Assembly: GCA_963770995.1 (NCBI GenBank)
Contig: CAVYRS010000001.1
Location: 3,844,001-3,908,000, forward strand
Direction of reading: 5' to 3'
DNA length: 64,000 nucleotides
DNA from: CAVSWN01 sp963770995
GTDB lineage: Bacteria > Acidobacteriota > Vicinamibacteria > Vicinamibacterales > CAVVIG01
Below the pieces are notes generated by a model, which was not told where the DNA came from, searched no databases, and saw only the letters and a list, made by a program, of their open reading frames with translations. A program made the translations under genes and the position numbers. Of the stretch, positions 1-9,271 are shown piece after piece. Numbering within the stretch: the stretch's first letter is position 1; the number at the start of each line of letters is the position of its first letter.

Positions 1-230
1 AACAGCGGCAGGATGTGCGGGTGGCGGAGGTTGGCGGTGGTGGTGATCTCGCGCAGGAACCGCTCGTGGCCGAGCGTCGCCGAGAGCTCGGATCGGAGAA
101 CCTTCACCGCGACTTTGCGCTGGTGCTTGAGATCGTCGGCCAGGTAGACCGTGGCCATCCCGCCCGCGCCAAGCTCACGTTCGAGGCGGTAGCGGTCGGC
201 GAGGGCGGACGACAAGCGCGGGTCGATCAT
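1..230 (-). CDS. Serine/threonine protein kinase, N-terminal part (cut by window edge)
   Basis: Starts at the ATG at 228-230 and runs off the left edge. The first 76 residues read as the N-lobe of a PknB-type (Hanks) kinase. The glycine-rich loop LGAGGMATVY sits near residues 20-29, followed by the VAVKVL lysine strand and a helix leading to LRHPHIL. Such kinases phosphorylate Ser/Thr on partner proteins. The gene lies 5 bp after the zinc-ribbon gene on the same strand and so is probably the third gene of the SPFH operon. The rest of the kinase and any sensor domain lie outside the window. Confidence 0.85.
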   Translation of the reverse strand, partial: MIDPRLSSALADRYRLERELGAGGMATVYLADDLKHQRKVAVKVLRSELSATLGHERFLREITTTANLRHPHILPL

Positions 231-235
231 GCCGG

Positions 236-1352
236 TCAGGAGTTCTGCGCGTACAAGAAGAAGATGGCCACCAGAAGGATCGCAAGTACGAGCAGCGTGA
301 CCTTGATCCAGCTCCAGGGTCGCGATCCGGCAATCGTGCCGGTGACGCCGTTGACCAGTACCTGGTAGGACGTGCCGCCGTAGACGTACGTCATGCAGCC
401 AGAGCGGCGCCAGGATGTGCTTGAACGTCTGATCGCTGAACGTGGCGTGGACGACGAGGTTGCGATGGGTGTCGCCAGGCACCTGCTGCCCGCACATCTC
501 GCGCATCGCGGCGTCCATCTGTTCACGCGATCGCTCGGCCGCCGCCACGAGATCGATCTGATACCGCTCGACCGTCCAGCCCGCCAGGTAGCCGGCATCG
601 AACGGCACCAGCGTCTCGGTCGGAAACGGTTCGACTTGCCGCAGGCGTGCCGAGTCCACGCCCACCGACGCGCACACCAGCTCGTCGTTGAACGCGTGTG
701 AAAGCTGGCCCGACGCCGGCCTCCAGTTGACGCGCTGCACACGCTTGTTGTTTTCCTGGACGTAGTAGTACTCGCCGGACTCCGCGGTCCAGCGTGCGTC
801 GACCTTCGCGTCGAAGGTCCAGTAGGGAAGATAGATCCCCTTGACCGTGTCGGTGATCGCCTTCGCGCTGAAGATGTTGGGCGCGAGCCACTGGCGGCCG
901 TACCACGCGCGAATCAGATCGCGCGCCTGCGACTCGGAGATCTTCAGCGGCAGCAGCGACTCGGGACGAAACGGATCCTTGACCTGCTCGTAGGGCACGA
1001 GCGCCGTCGATCCGCAGAAGTCGCAGCGCCGGCCGATCTGTGTCGGGATCGAAGACGGAGATCGCCTGACAGCTCTGACAGCGAACGGAGATCTTCGCCG
1101 CCTGCCAGCCGCGCGCCGCAGTCGGGAATGCTCGCGAGCGCCGCGGCGAGATCGTGCTCGACGATCGACCGTGTCGGCGCCACGCGTTTGCAGCGTCGCC
1201 GGCGACTCGGTGCCGCAGAACGGGCAGATGAGCGCCTGCTTCGCCGGATTCCAGTTCGCTTCGGCGCCGCAGGCAGGACAGGGGAACTTCTGACGGGCGG
1301 ACGCGACCTTGTCGGTCGGCCCGGCGCCGTCGGACGGACGAGGATCGGTCAC
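236..1352 (-). CDS. Zinc-ribbon protein with C-terminal membrane helix; frame-disrupted
   Basis: Read across several frames this is a ~370-residue protein. It has an N-terminal CPACG...CPFCG zinc ribbon, a second CQSC...CDFCG ribbon, a long conserved region, and a C-terminal hydrophobic helix (VTLLVLAILLVAIFFLY) just before the stop. This looks like the zinc-ribbon, membrane-anchored partner often found next to SPFH/'virion core'-type proteins; its biochemical role is not known to me. The GTG at 1350-1352 is chosen because it lies 12 bp after the SPFH stop and opens the zinc-ribbon frame. Apparent +1 shifts lie near 1165, 1115, 1028 and 394; removing them restores one continuous protein. They may be sequencing errors. 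Confidence 0.65.
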
Positions 1353-1364
1353 GGCGACTCGAGG

Positions 1365-2421
1365 CTACTTCAGGAAATCGGCGATCGCTGTCTTCGTGAC
1401 GCGCCACTGCGTGCCGATGCGCTTGCCTTTGAGATCGCCGGCCTCGAGGCTGGCGATCACGTCGGACTCGGAGACACCGAGCGCTGTGGCGGCATCGGCC
1501 GGACCGATCGTTTCCGGAATGCCCGACGCCGCCGGCGCCGCGGCCGCCGGCGTGCGCCTGGGCCATGATGCCGCCCGGCTGATTCATCATCTGCTGCGCC
1601 ATCGACATCCCGACCGCCATCTCGGCGCCGATGCCGCCGACGCCGGCGCCGCCCTTCTCGAGCCCCTGCGCCATCTGGTACTTCACGTAGTCGTTCAGGT
1701 TGCCGACCGCGGCCATGCTCGATCGCTTGTCGATCGCCTGCTCGACTTCCGGCGGCACCGACACGTTCTCGACCACGAACGTCGGCCATCTCGAGGCCGT
1801 ACTTCTCCTTCAGCGCGGGATTGATGAGCGGCAGCAGCGCATCGCCAAGCTCGCTGTAGCGCGTCGCGACGTCGAGCACCGGGACCTTGCTGCTGGCGAG
1901 CGCTTCGCTGAAGACGCTGACGATGCGCGAGCGCATCACGTCGGCGAACTCGTCGAGCCGGAAGTGATTGTCGGTGCCGGCGACGTCTTTCAGGAACTGC
2001 GGCGGATCGACGATGCGGAAGTCGTAGGTCCCGAACGCGCGGACCCGGACGATGCCGAAGTCCTGATCGCGCATCATGACCGGGTTCGACGTGCCCCACT
2101 TGTTGCCGGTGAACAGCCGCGTCGTCAGATAGTAGACATCGGCCTTGAACGGCGACTCGAAACCGTACTTCCACCCCTTGAGCCGCGAAAGGATCGGGAT
2201 GTTGTCGGTGGTCAGCGTGTGCTTGCCCGGGCGCGAACAGGTCGCCGTACTGGCCCGAGGTAGACGAACTGCACGGCTTGCGATTCCCGCACGATGAGCT
2301 GCGCGCCGTTCTTGATTTCCTTGTCGTCGTCCGGAAAGCGGTAGGAGAGCGTGTCGCGCGAGTCATCGGTCCATTCGATGATCTCGATGAATTGACCGCG
2401 GATGAAGTCGGTCAATCCCAT
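1365..2421 (-). CDS. SPFH (band 7) family protein with C-terminal helix-turn-helix; frame-disrupted
   Basis: The reconstructed product is ~350 residues. An N-terminal SPFH/band-7-like region (MGLTDFIRGQFIEIIEW onward) is followed by an Ala/Gly/Met-rich linker (KGGAGVGGIGAEMAVG). The end resembles an excisionase/MerR-like helix-turn-helix (DAATALGVSESDVIASLEAG...KRIGTQWRVTKTAIADFLK). Cytoplasmic SPFH proteins of this type form oligomeric scaffolds and are often encoded with zinc-ribbon proteins, as here. The start at 2421 has GGGAG just upstream. Apparent +1 shifts lie near 2265, 2228, 1782 and 1557. Pairing with a kinase two genes downstream suggests a stress or envelope-signalling operon (inference). 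Confidence 0.7.
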
Positions 2422-2473
2422 GAGCGGCTCCCTTCAGCCCACCATTATCCTCGACAGTCGTGGTGTCGCGGCT

Positions 2474-3505
2474 TCAGTCAGTCTTCGGCGCCGCCTTCAT
2501 CAGCTGCAGCCAGACCTGCTGGTTGAAGTCACGGTCGGGAGCTGCCTGGCCGGTGCGGACGACGATCAGCTTGCGGCTGGGCACGACATAGATCTTGCGG
2601 TCCTGCGCCCCGAGAGCCGCGACGAGGTCGGCCGGTGCTGCGGGGATCAACGCCGTCTCCGTGCGCCCGCGAGCGGCGAGCAGCGTGTAGGCAGAGCCGT
2701 TGAGCCACCACAGACGGCCGTACGCCGGATTGGTTGAAGTGCGCTGGAAGAGGGCCGCGAGCTGCGCCTCGGAGATCACACGCGTTCCGTTCGAAGCCTG
2801 TCCCTTGTCGAGGACCAGTTGCCCCAGCTTCGCCATGTCGCCGGGAGTGGTGTAGAGACCGGTCGGGTTTCCGACATCGGCGAACGCGGCGGGGCGCTGG
2901 CGCCAGAGCGTGTCAGTCATGCCGGCGGGTTCGGTGAGCCAGCGGCGGGTCAGATCGTCGAGCGTCAGGCCGGAGGCTTTCTCCAGAACCGGCTTCAAGA
3001 AGGCATAGGCCGGCGTGTTGTAGAAGAAGGTGGTTCCCGGCGGTGCCGCGTAGGCCAGCGGCTCGGTGAGGCCCGAGCTCATCTCCAGCAGGTGACGGAC
3101 CGTGATGATGTGCTCCTGCTCGGGCGAGGCTTTCGACCATCCGCTTCCGATATATGCCGACACCGGCTTCGAGATGTCGAGCAGCCGCTTGTCAATCGCG
3201 ACTCCAGTGAGGACCGCGATGAAACTTTTCTGCCCGGACGCCACGTCTTCCTGAAGCGCGCCGCGCGCATCCGTGCCGTGCGTGAAGTTCGCGGCGAAGG
3301 TCGCCGCCTCCGGCGGCAGCGGCCAGTTGTGTTCGTAGATGACGCTGCGGTTCTGGACGATCAGGAGGCCGGTGGTCTTCTGCGATTGGACGTAGGCTGC
3401 CAGGTCATCGAGTCTCGCCGCGCTCCAGCCGGGCTTCGCAGGTTCGACGGCGGCGCCGCTCGCGATCGCCAACGAGCATGCCAGCGCGACTTGAGCGAGT
3501 CTCAT
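2474..3505 (-). CDS. Exported serine hydrolase (beta-lactamase / DD-peptidase fold)
   Basis: Intact 343-residue protein with an N-terminal signal peptide (MRLAQVALACSLAIASGAA). The class C beta-lactamase-like fold is shown by the catalytic SxxK motif S90-G-Q-K93, a tyrosine motif at FFYNTPAY (Y162), a long middle region with LLEMSSGL, and a C-terminal sheet. Family members act on ester or amide bonds of peptides, peptidoglycan or small esters; the substrate cannot be read from sequence. It sits alone, convergent with nothing close, 50 bp beyond the SPFH operon start. Three paralogous serine hydrolases occur in this window, a common pattern in soil Acidobacteriota. Confidence 0.85.
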   Translation of the reverse strand: MRLAQVALACSLAIASGAAVEPAKPGWSAARLDDLAAYVQSQKTTGLLIVQNRSVIYEHNWPLPPEAATFAANFTHGTDARGALQEDVASGQKSFIAVLTGVAIDKRLLDISKPVSAYIGSGWSKASPEQEHIITVRHLLEMSSGLTEPLAYAAPPGTTFFYNTPAYAFLKPVLEKASGLTLDDLTRRWLTEPAGMTDTLWRQRPAAFADVGNPTGLYTTPGDMAKLGQLVLDKGQASNGTRVISEAQLAALFQRTSTNPAYGRLWWLNGSAYTLLAARGRTETALIPAAPADLVAALGAQDRKIYVVPSRKLIVVRTGQAAPDRDFNQQVWLQLMKAAPKTD

Positions 3506-3624
3506 TGCGGCCTCCTGTCTCCTGCCGGTGCGATAATCGGATGATATCGGAATCCGGTATGGAAACCCTCATGCGGACGATCGAACCGTTCGCGACGTGC
3601 GGCGCGCTGAACCCGGAGACCTGA
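3506..3624. other. Short intergenic region between serine hydrolase and ADOP permease
   Basis: No gene or strong repeat is seen in this 119-bp gap. It contains the upstream region of the serine hydrolase, with an A/T-richer patch (gataatcggatgatatcgg) that could hold its promoter. Confidence 0.4.
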
Positions 3625-6396
3625 TCAGTCGTGCCGGAGCGCAGTTAACGGATCGATTCGCGAGGCCTGACGCGCCGGCAGGTACGCCGCCACAAGCGCG
3701 GCGCCCAGCAGAGTCGCGGTCCCTAGCGTCAGCGCCAGAGGATCGTTGGGTTTCAGTCCGTACAGGAACGACGCGACGTATTTCGACGTGGCGAGCGCCG
3801 TCGCCATCCCGATGGCCAGTCCGCCAGCCACCATCACCAGGACTTCGCGGAGCACCATCCGCACGACGACGCCCCGCTGGGCGCCGAGCGCCATCCTGAT
3901 CCCGATTTCACTTCGGCGGCGGACCACGTTGTACGACACGGCGCCGTAGAGACCGACGCAGGCGATCACCAACGCGAGGATCGCGAAGCCGCTGCACAAC
4001 CGGGCAAACGTGATCTGCTGAGTGATCGTCTGGTCGATGTCCGCCGCCTGGGTTCTGATGTCGGAGACCGGTACGCGCGCGTTGGCCTGCCGCACGGTTT
4101 CCCGAATGGCGTTGACGTAGAGGAGCGGATCGCCCGAAGTGCGCAGCGCATAGACCATCTCGTTCGGCTGCGGATACCCCTGGTCGTAGGGGAAATACAC
4201 GACCGGCGGAATGTCGCGGGTGAGGCTGCCGTATCGGGCGTTCCTGGAGACGCCGACAATCTCCATGTCGCGCCGCCCACGATCATCCCTGGCCAGGATC
4301 AAACGCTGCCCCAACGGATCCCGGTCGCCGAAATTCTTCCTGGCGAAGACTTCGTTGATCACAGCAACGGCCCGTGATCCGCGCCGGTCCCGCTCCTCGA
4401 TGTCACGGCCCTCGAGGATTGGAATCTGCATCGTCGCGAAAAATCCAGGTCCGACGCTCAAGTAGCGGTTCGCCGGATCGGACGGCTGCCCGGGTAGGTT
4501 GATCGGCGTTCCAGATCCCGCCTCGATCAACGAAGAATCGGACAGGCTCGCGAGGCGCACACCGGGCAATGCACTGAACCGCTTCAGCAGGTCGCCGTAA
4601 AAGCCGGCAATTTCCTGGTCGTTGTACCCGGCCTTCCGAGCGTCCAACTGGAACAGGAGCACGTTCTCGCGATTGAAGCCGAGCTCGATCGCCTGCAGAT
4701 TCGACAGCGTCCGCACGAAGAGTCCTGCCGCCACCAGCATCACGAGCGAGATGGCGATCTGTCCGACGACGAGCGTGTGGCTCAGGCCCACGCGCCCGAA
4801 CCAGTGGCGCGTGCCCTGTTCGCCCGCTCGTACTTCCTTCAACGCGGGCACGACGTCGACGCGCGTGGCTCTGATCGCCGGCGCCAGGCCGAACAGGATT
4901 CCCGTCAGCACCGAAAGCCCGGCGGCGACGCCGAGCACGTGCCAGTTCAGCTCCGCATGCAGAGTGAAGTTCGGATCGCCATTCGCCAGCAGCAGCGTCA
5001 GGACCCGAATGCCGACGATCGCGAAGGCGATTCCCACGACTCCGCCCAGCGACGCCAGCAGCACGCTCTCGGTCAGGAGCTGCCGGACCACGCGCGGCCG
5101 GCCCGCGCCGAGACTCAGGCGCAACGCCATTTCACGTCTTCGTGCCGTCGCGCGGGCCAGCAGCAGGTTGGCGACGTTGGCGCACGACAGGATCAGGATC
5201 AAGCCCACCAGCGCCATCAAGACGTAGAGGGGCTGTGAGTACGTTCGCCGCAGGGTGCCGAGTCCGCCCACTCCCGGATTGACCTCCAGCGCCGGAAGGT
5301 TCGCGCGCTGCCGGTCGTTCGTGGCCGTGCTGGCGACCCATTGCTGAAACTTTGGCGCCAGGAGGGATTGCGCCTGATCCAGGGTCACGCCTGGACGCAA
5401 TCGGCCCAACACCTGGATCCAGTAGTAGTGAGGATCGAGATACCGAGCGGCTCGAAATCCATTTTGATCGGGCGCTCCGAGCAGCTCGTTGGCGTGGATC
5501 GGAAGGTAAACGTCCGGCGCCAACGCGGGATCGACGCCGAAGAATTCAGGAGGCGTGACGCCGACGACCGTGAAAGGCAGATTGTTGATGAGAATGGAGT
5601 GTCCGGTCGCGTTGGCAACGCCGCCGAATCGTTTTTGACTGAGCGAGTGGCTGACGACGACGACGGGGTGTGCGCCGGCGCGATCGTCATCGGGAAGAAT
5701 CTGCCGGCCGGCGGCGGGAAGCACGGCGAGCCCTCGGAAGTAGTCGCCGGACACGGTCACGCCGCTGGCAAGGTCGGCCTGTCCGTTGATCGTCAGGTTC
5801 AATTTTCTCGCCTGGCTCGCCTGAAAGTAGGCGAACACGCTCGAGAAAACCGCATCCTCCTGCTGGAACAGTTCGTACGCCGCGAAGGGGAACATGCCGC
5901 TCGTCGTTCCCGACTCGGCATTGCGCCAACTGCTGCCGCTCATCGACCGCATGACGAAGTCAGGGAAGCGCGTAGGGCTCTTGGCGTGCCAGTTCAGGAC
6001 GACGAGCGCCCCGGGATCGGACACCGGCAGCGCGCGCAGCAGGATCGCATCCATGAAGCTGTAGATCGCCGTGTTGGCGCCGATGCCGAGCGCCAGACAC
6101 ATGACCACGAGCGCCGTGAACAGCCGGTTGGCGGCCATGGTTCGGAAGGCGTAGCGCGCATCCTGCGCAAGCTGCTCGAGGATCGTCCACCCCCACGCCG
6201 CGCGGGTGTTCTCCTGAACGAGCGCGAGGCTCCCCAGTTCCCGGCGCGCCGCCCAGCGCGCCTCGTCCTCCGCCAGCCCCTCTGCGCGGCGCTCTTCGGC
6301 TTCCTCCTCCAGGTGGAACTGGAGCTCGTCTCGCAATTCAGCTTCTTTGCGGCCGGACTGTGTCAGCCACCTCAGCTTGCGTAGGAATGCACGCAT
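3625..6396 (-). CDS. ADOP-type ABC permease (MacB/FtsX family)
   Basis: Intact ~923-residue membrane protein. It has an N-terminal permease-prefix region (LRDELQFHLEEEAEERRAEGL) and a first transmembrane helix (LFTALVVMCLALGIGANTA) followed by a large periplasmic MacB_PCD domain. An FtsX core comes next, with the repeat signature NLLLARATARRREMALRLSLGAG, then a second periplasmic domain and a final FtsX core ending LPARQASRIDPLTALRHD. This is the acidobacterial duplicated permease; MacB-type complexes couple cytoplasmic ATP hydrolysis to periplasmic extrusion. No ATPase gene is adjacent. A GTG at 6411 would overlap the operator-like repeats, so the in-frame ATG at 6394-6396 (MRAFLRKLRW) is preferred. 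Confidence 0.88.
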   Translation of the reverse strand: MRAFLRKLRWLTQSGRKEAELRDELQFHLEEEAEERRAEGLAEDEARWAARRELGSLALVQENTRAAWGWTILEQLAQDARYAFRTMAANRLFTALVVMCLALGIGANTAIYSFMDAILLRALPVSDPGALVVLNWHAKSPTRFPDFVMRSMSGSSWRNAESGTTSGMFPFAAYELFQQEDAVFSSVFAYFQASQARKLNLTINGQADLASGVTVSGDYFRGLAVLPAAGRQILPDDDRAGAHPVVVVSHSLSQKRFGGVANATGHSILINNLPFTVVGVTPPEFFGVDPALAPDVYLPIHANELLGAPDQNGFRAARYLDPHYYWIQVLGRLRPGVTLDQAQSLLAPKFQQWVASTATNDRQRANLPALEVNPGVGGLGTLRRTYSQPLYVLMALVGLILILSCANVANLLLARATARRREMALRLSLGAGRPRVVRQLLTESVLLASLGGVVGIAFAIVGIRVLTLLLANGDPNFTLHAELNWHVLGVAAGLSVLTGILFGLAPAIRATRVDVVPALKEVRAGEQGTRHWFGRVGLSHTLVVGQIAISLVMLVAAGLFVRTLSNLQAIELGFNRENVLLFQLDARKAGYNDQEIAGFYGDLLKRFSALPGVRLASLSDSSLIEAGSGTPINLPGQPSDPANRYLSVGPGFFATMQIPILEGRDIEERDRRGSRAVAVINEVFARKNFGDRDPLGQRLILARDDRGRRDMEIVGVSRNARYGSLTRDIPPVVYFPYDQGYPQPNEMVYALRTSGDPLLYVNAIRETVRQANARVPVSDIRTQAADIDQTITQQITFARLCSGFAILALVIACVGLYGAVSYNVVRRRSEIGIRMALGAQRGVVVRMVLREVLVMVAGGLAIGMATALATSKYVASFLYGLKPNDPLALTLGTATLLGAALVAAYLPARQASRIDPLTALRHD

Positions 6397-6400
6397 GGCT

Positions 6401-6442
6401 TGTGTAGACACTCTACTCTATGTTGTGTAGACAGTCTACTCT
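6401..6442. promoter_or_regulatory. Tandem palindromic operator-like sites between divergent genes
   Basis: Two 19-bp direct copies (6401-6419 and 6424-6442, one mismatch, 23 bp apart) each hold an imperfect or perfect dyad of GTAGAC against GTCTAC; the second, 6427-6439, is perfect around a central A. They lie directly between the permease start and the divergent serine hydrolase, where a dimeric repressor would control both. The same GTAGAC word recurs twice upstream of 39604 and once as GTCTAC at 12804-12809 upstream of the GH44 gene. The regulator is not identifiable here. Confidence 0.6.
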
Positions 6443-6525
6443 GTTTGCTGCCGCGTGAGTGGGGGCGGACGGGATTACTGATACGTTATGTGTCACCTGG
6501 ACTGTTCGCTACCAGAGGAGACGCC

Positions 6526-8056
6526 ATGTCAGGTATCGCCGATCGCCGCGCGCGCCGCGGCTGGGTACTGGCCGTCGTGGTTCAGACGATGGCCACGGGC
6601 ATCGTCGCCCAAAGGCCGCTGCTCGCTCAGGACGCGGCCGTCCTCGCGGCCATCGATCGCACGATGGAAAACTACCGCCTCGACGCGCACATCCCCGGCA
6701 TGGTCTGGGGCATCGTTTCTGACGGCCGGCTCGTCCACGTGAAGGGCGCCGGCGTGCAGGACATCGATGCGAAGCGGCCCGTCACTGCGGACACGCTCTT
6801 CCGCATCGCGTCGATGACGAAGGCGTTCACGGCACTGTCGATCCTGAAGCTCAGAGACGACGGAAAGCTCGCGCTCGACGCGCCGGTCGAGACCTACGTG
6901 CCGGAGCTGCGGGGCTGGAAGTACCCGACGGAAGACTCGCCGAAAATCCGTGTGCGTGAGCTGCTGACGCACACCGCGGGGTTCGTCACCGACGATCCGT
7001 GGGGCGATCGGCAGACGCCGCTGCCCGAGGACGACTTCACGCGCCTCCTGCGCGACGGTGTCCCGTTCACGCGGCCACCGGCGACGGCGATGGAGTATTC
7101 GAACCTGGGCTACGCATTGCTAGGCCGCATCATCGCCAACGTATCCGGGCAGCCCTACAAGGACTTCGTTCAGCGCCTGCTGTTCGCGCCGTTGGGCATG
7201 CCGTCCACGGGATTCGACGTTGCAGCCGCACCAGCCGAACGTCGCGCCCTTGGCTACCGCTGGGAAGACAGCGCATGGAAACTCGAGCCGACAATGGCAC
7301 ACGGCGCGTTTGGCGCGATGGGCGGGATCCAGACGAGCGCCACCGATTACGCCAAGTGGGTCGCGTATCTGCTCTCCGCGTGGCCGCCCCGCGACGGCGC
7401 CGACGCGGGACCGGTGCGGCGCGCGAGCGTGCGCGAGCTGGCGCAAGGCGCGAACTTCCCGGCGGTTCGGCAGCGTCCGGGATCGAGCGGAGCGGACGCG
7501 TGTCCGGAAGCGGCGACGTACGCCATGGGCTTCTACGCGGCGGCCGACTGCGAGCTCGGCCTCACGCTGAGCCACGGCGGCGGCTATCCCGGCTACGGAT
7601 CGCACGTGCTCTTGCTGCCCGACTACGGCGTGGGGATCTTCGCGCTGGCCAATCGCACCTACGCGGGGCCTCGCCCGCCCGTATGGGACGCGGCGGTCGC
7701 GCTGTTGCGGGCGGGACGCTTGAAGCCGCGATCGACCGACGCCGTCGCCACTGCTGACCGCCGCCTATGCCGCGGTGACGAAGATGTTCACTGCGGGCTC
7801 GGTGACGTCCGCGGGCGACGTGCTCGCCGTGAACTTCCTGATGGACCGCGACGCGGAACACCGGGCGCGCGACGTCGCCGCGCTGAAAGCGCAGGTGGGC
7901 GCGTGCGACACCACGGCGCCAATCGCGCCGACTGGCGCGCTTGCCGGCGACTTCACCTGGCGCTGCGAGCACGGTCGCGTGAAGGGGGCAGTGCTGCTCG
8001 CGCCGACGCCGACGCTGCGCATTCAATCGCTCGCCTTCACCCGCTCGACGCCGTGA
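6526..8056 (+). CDS. Exported serine hydrolase (beta-lactamase family); one frameshift near the C-terminus
   Basis: The start ATG at 6526 follows an AGAGGAG Shine-Dalgarno. The ~509-residue product has a signal peptide ending near LLAQ. Its class C beta-lactamase-like domain shows catalytic SMTK (in FRIASMTKAFTAL), the YSN motif (MEYSNLGYALLG) and the third motif region SHGGGYPGYGS. The reading frame changes near 7751 (+1); the second frame ends at the TGA 8054-8056 with a lipocalin-like C-terminal extension (GDFTWRCEHGRVKGAVLLAP). The length (3n+1) fits a single inserted base. It is probably a secreted esterase or peptidase and shares the operator-like region with the divergent ADOP permease. 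Confidence 0.8.
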
Positions 8057-8225
8057 ATCCGCCGCGGCCCGTTGCGGATCAATTTTGGCAGCGTCACGTC
8101 GCGTGTGAGCCGCCGGTCGAGGAGGGCTCGTGCGCCGCCGCGGGTCGGCGCGGTTGCACGCGAGCGAACGAATTTGGCGTGACACTCGGCGGCCATCTGC
8201 CGCGCCGGTGTCACGCCATTCTCAC

Positions 8226-9230
8226 CTACCAGGGATCGGCGCGTTTGGTGAAGGCGCGGCCTTTGTCCGCGGCGGGCGTGTCCCCGCCGGTGCAAATCAT
8301 GACGCCATCCTTGAGCTGGTCGATCACATTGTTCTCGTTGCAGGCGTTGAGGAACTTGACCCCGGCCGCCTTGGTGGCATTGAGCACACGGCGCCGCACC
8401 GCCGCCATCTGAGGCGCTGCTTCGCCCCCGCCCGTGTACGTACCGGGACGCCCCATGAGGTAGAAGCCGTGATCGCCGGGTCCCCATTCCGCGAAGGCGA
8501 TGCCCGGTACGCGGACTGACGTTTCGACGTTCGCGTCGGCCCGCGGATTCTCGATCTTCAGCCCGAACAGCAATTCGCCATCCGGGTTCATCGGCCAGGG
8601 ATCGGCGATGCGCATGTATTCCTCGGCGGTCACGCCCCACATGCGCGACGCGTACCCCTGCGAGCCGTTCCCGCGGGTGCCCTGCGCCAGGCCCTCCACG
8701 CGCGGGGCGAACGGGTAGCGCGAGGCTTCGATCATCATGCGCGCCGCTTCCGGGCTCTCGGCGTTGCACAGCAGGATGCCGTGCACGCCGGTGGCCAGCG
8801 CCTGCTGAATCATCCAGGCGTTGGCGCGCACGGCGTCGGTGGTGCCGGATATCGGCAGCGTGACAATCACTGCCGGGGTTTTGTGGCCGCTGCGGGTGGG
8901 ACCGGCCTCCATCAGGCCGCGCATGAATTCACGCAGCTCCTTGAAGTCGAGCGGGCCGTGCTCCATTTCATAGGTGATGTAGTCGGCCTTGGTCGCCGCC
9001 ATCTGCTTGCCTTGCTCAAAGCCGCCGCCGCTGATCTGCGCGTAGTAGACCGGCTGCTCCTTCAACCACATGTCGATGATGCGGTTGACATGCTTGCCGG
9101 TCCGGGTCGTCTGTTTCGGCATGTCCGGCAGCTTCGCATTCTCAGGAGATATCGCTTGCTGGGCGCTGACCGACATCACCGTCAATGCCGCGGCAGCCAG
9201 GCCGACTAGCAGAACCGAGTGCGTTCTCAT
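8226..9230 (-). CDS. Exported HpcH/HpaI aldolase-like (citrate lyase superfamily) protein
   Basis: Intact 334-residue protein preceded by a strong GAGGAGG Shine-Dalgarno. The first ~24 residues form a signal peptide (LLVGLAAAALTVMSVSAQQA), unusual because classical HpcH/HpaI aldolases are cytosolic. The remainder has the phosphoenolpyruvate/pyruvate TIM-barrel pattern: the metal-site strand GLKIENPRA, a VHGILLCNAESPEAARMM segment and the C-terminal AAGVKFLNACNENNV. Known relatives cleave or form pyruvate-derived aldols with a divalent metal. Exported versions recur in Acidobacteriota; their substrate is unknown. The 170 bp between 8057 and 8225 contain no gene. Confidence 0.75.
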   Translation of the reverse strand: MRTHSVLLVGLAAAALTVMSVSAQQAISPENAKLPDMPKQTTRTGKHVNRIIDMWLKEQPVYYAQISGGGFEQGKQMAATKADYITYEMEHGPLDFKELREFMRGLMEAGPTRSGHKTPAVIVTLPISGTTDAVRANAWMIQQALATGVHGILLCNAESPEAARMMIEASRYPFAPRVEGLAQGTRGNGSQGYASRMWGVTAEEYMRIADPWPMNPDGELLFGLKIENPRADANVETSVRVPGIAFAEWGPGDHGFYLMGRPGTYTGGGEAAPQMAAVRRRVLNATKAAGVKFLNACNENNVIDQLKDGVMICTGGDTPAADKGRAFTKRADPW

Positions 9231-9271
9231 GGCTCCTCCTCGCGGCTAGATGATAAGACACGAAGGGCGAA

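Noticed and set aside
5341..6384. A 347-codon plus-strand open frame
   Set aside because: It is antisense to the ADOP permease and rich in Arg/Gly/His as a codon shadow.
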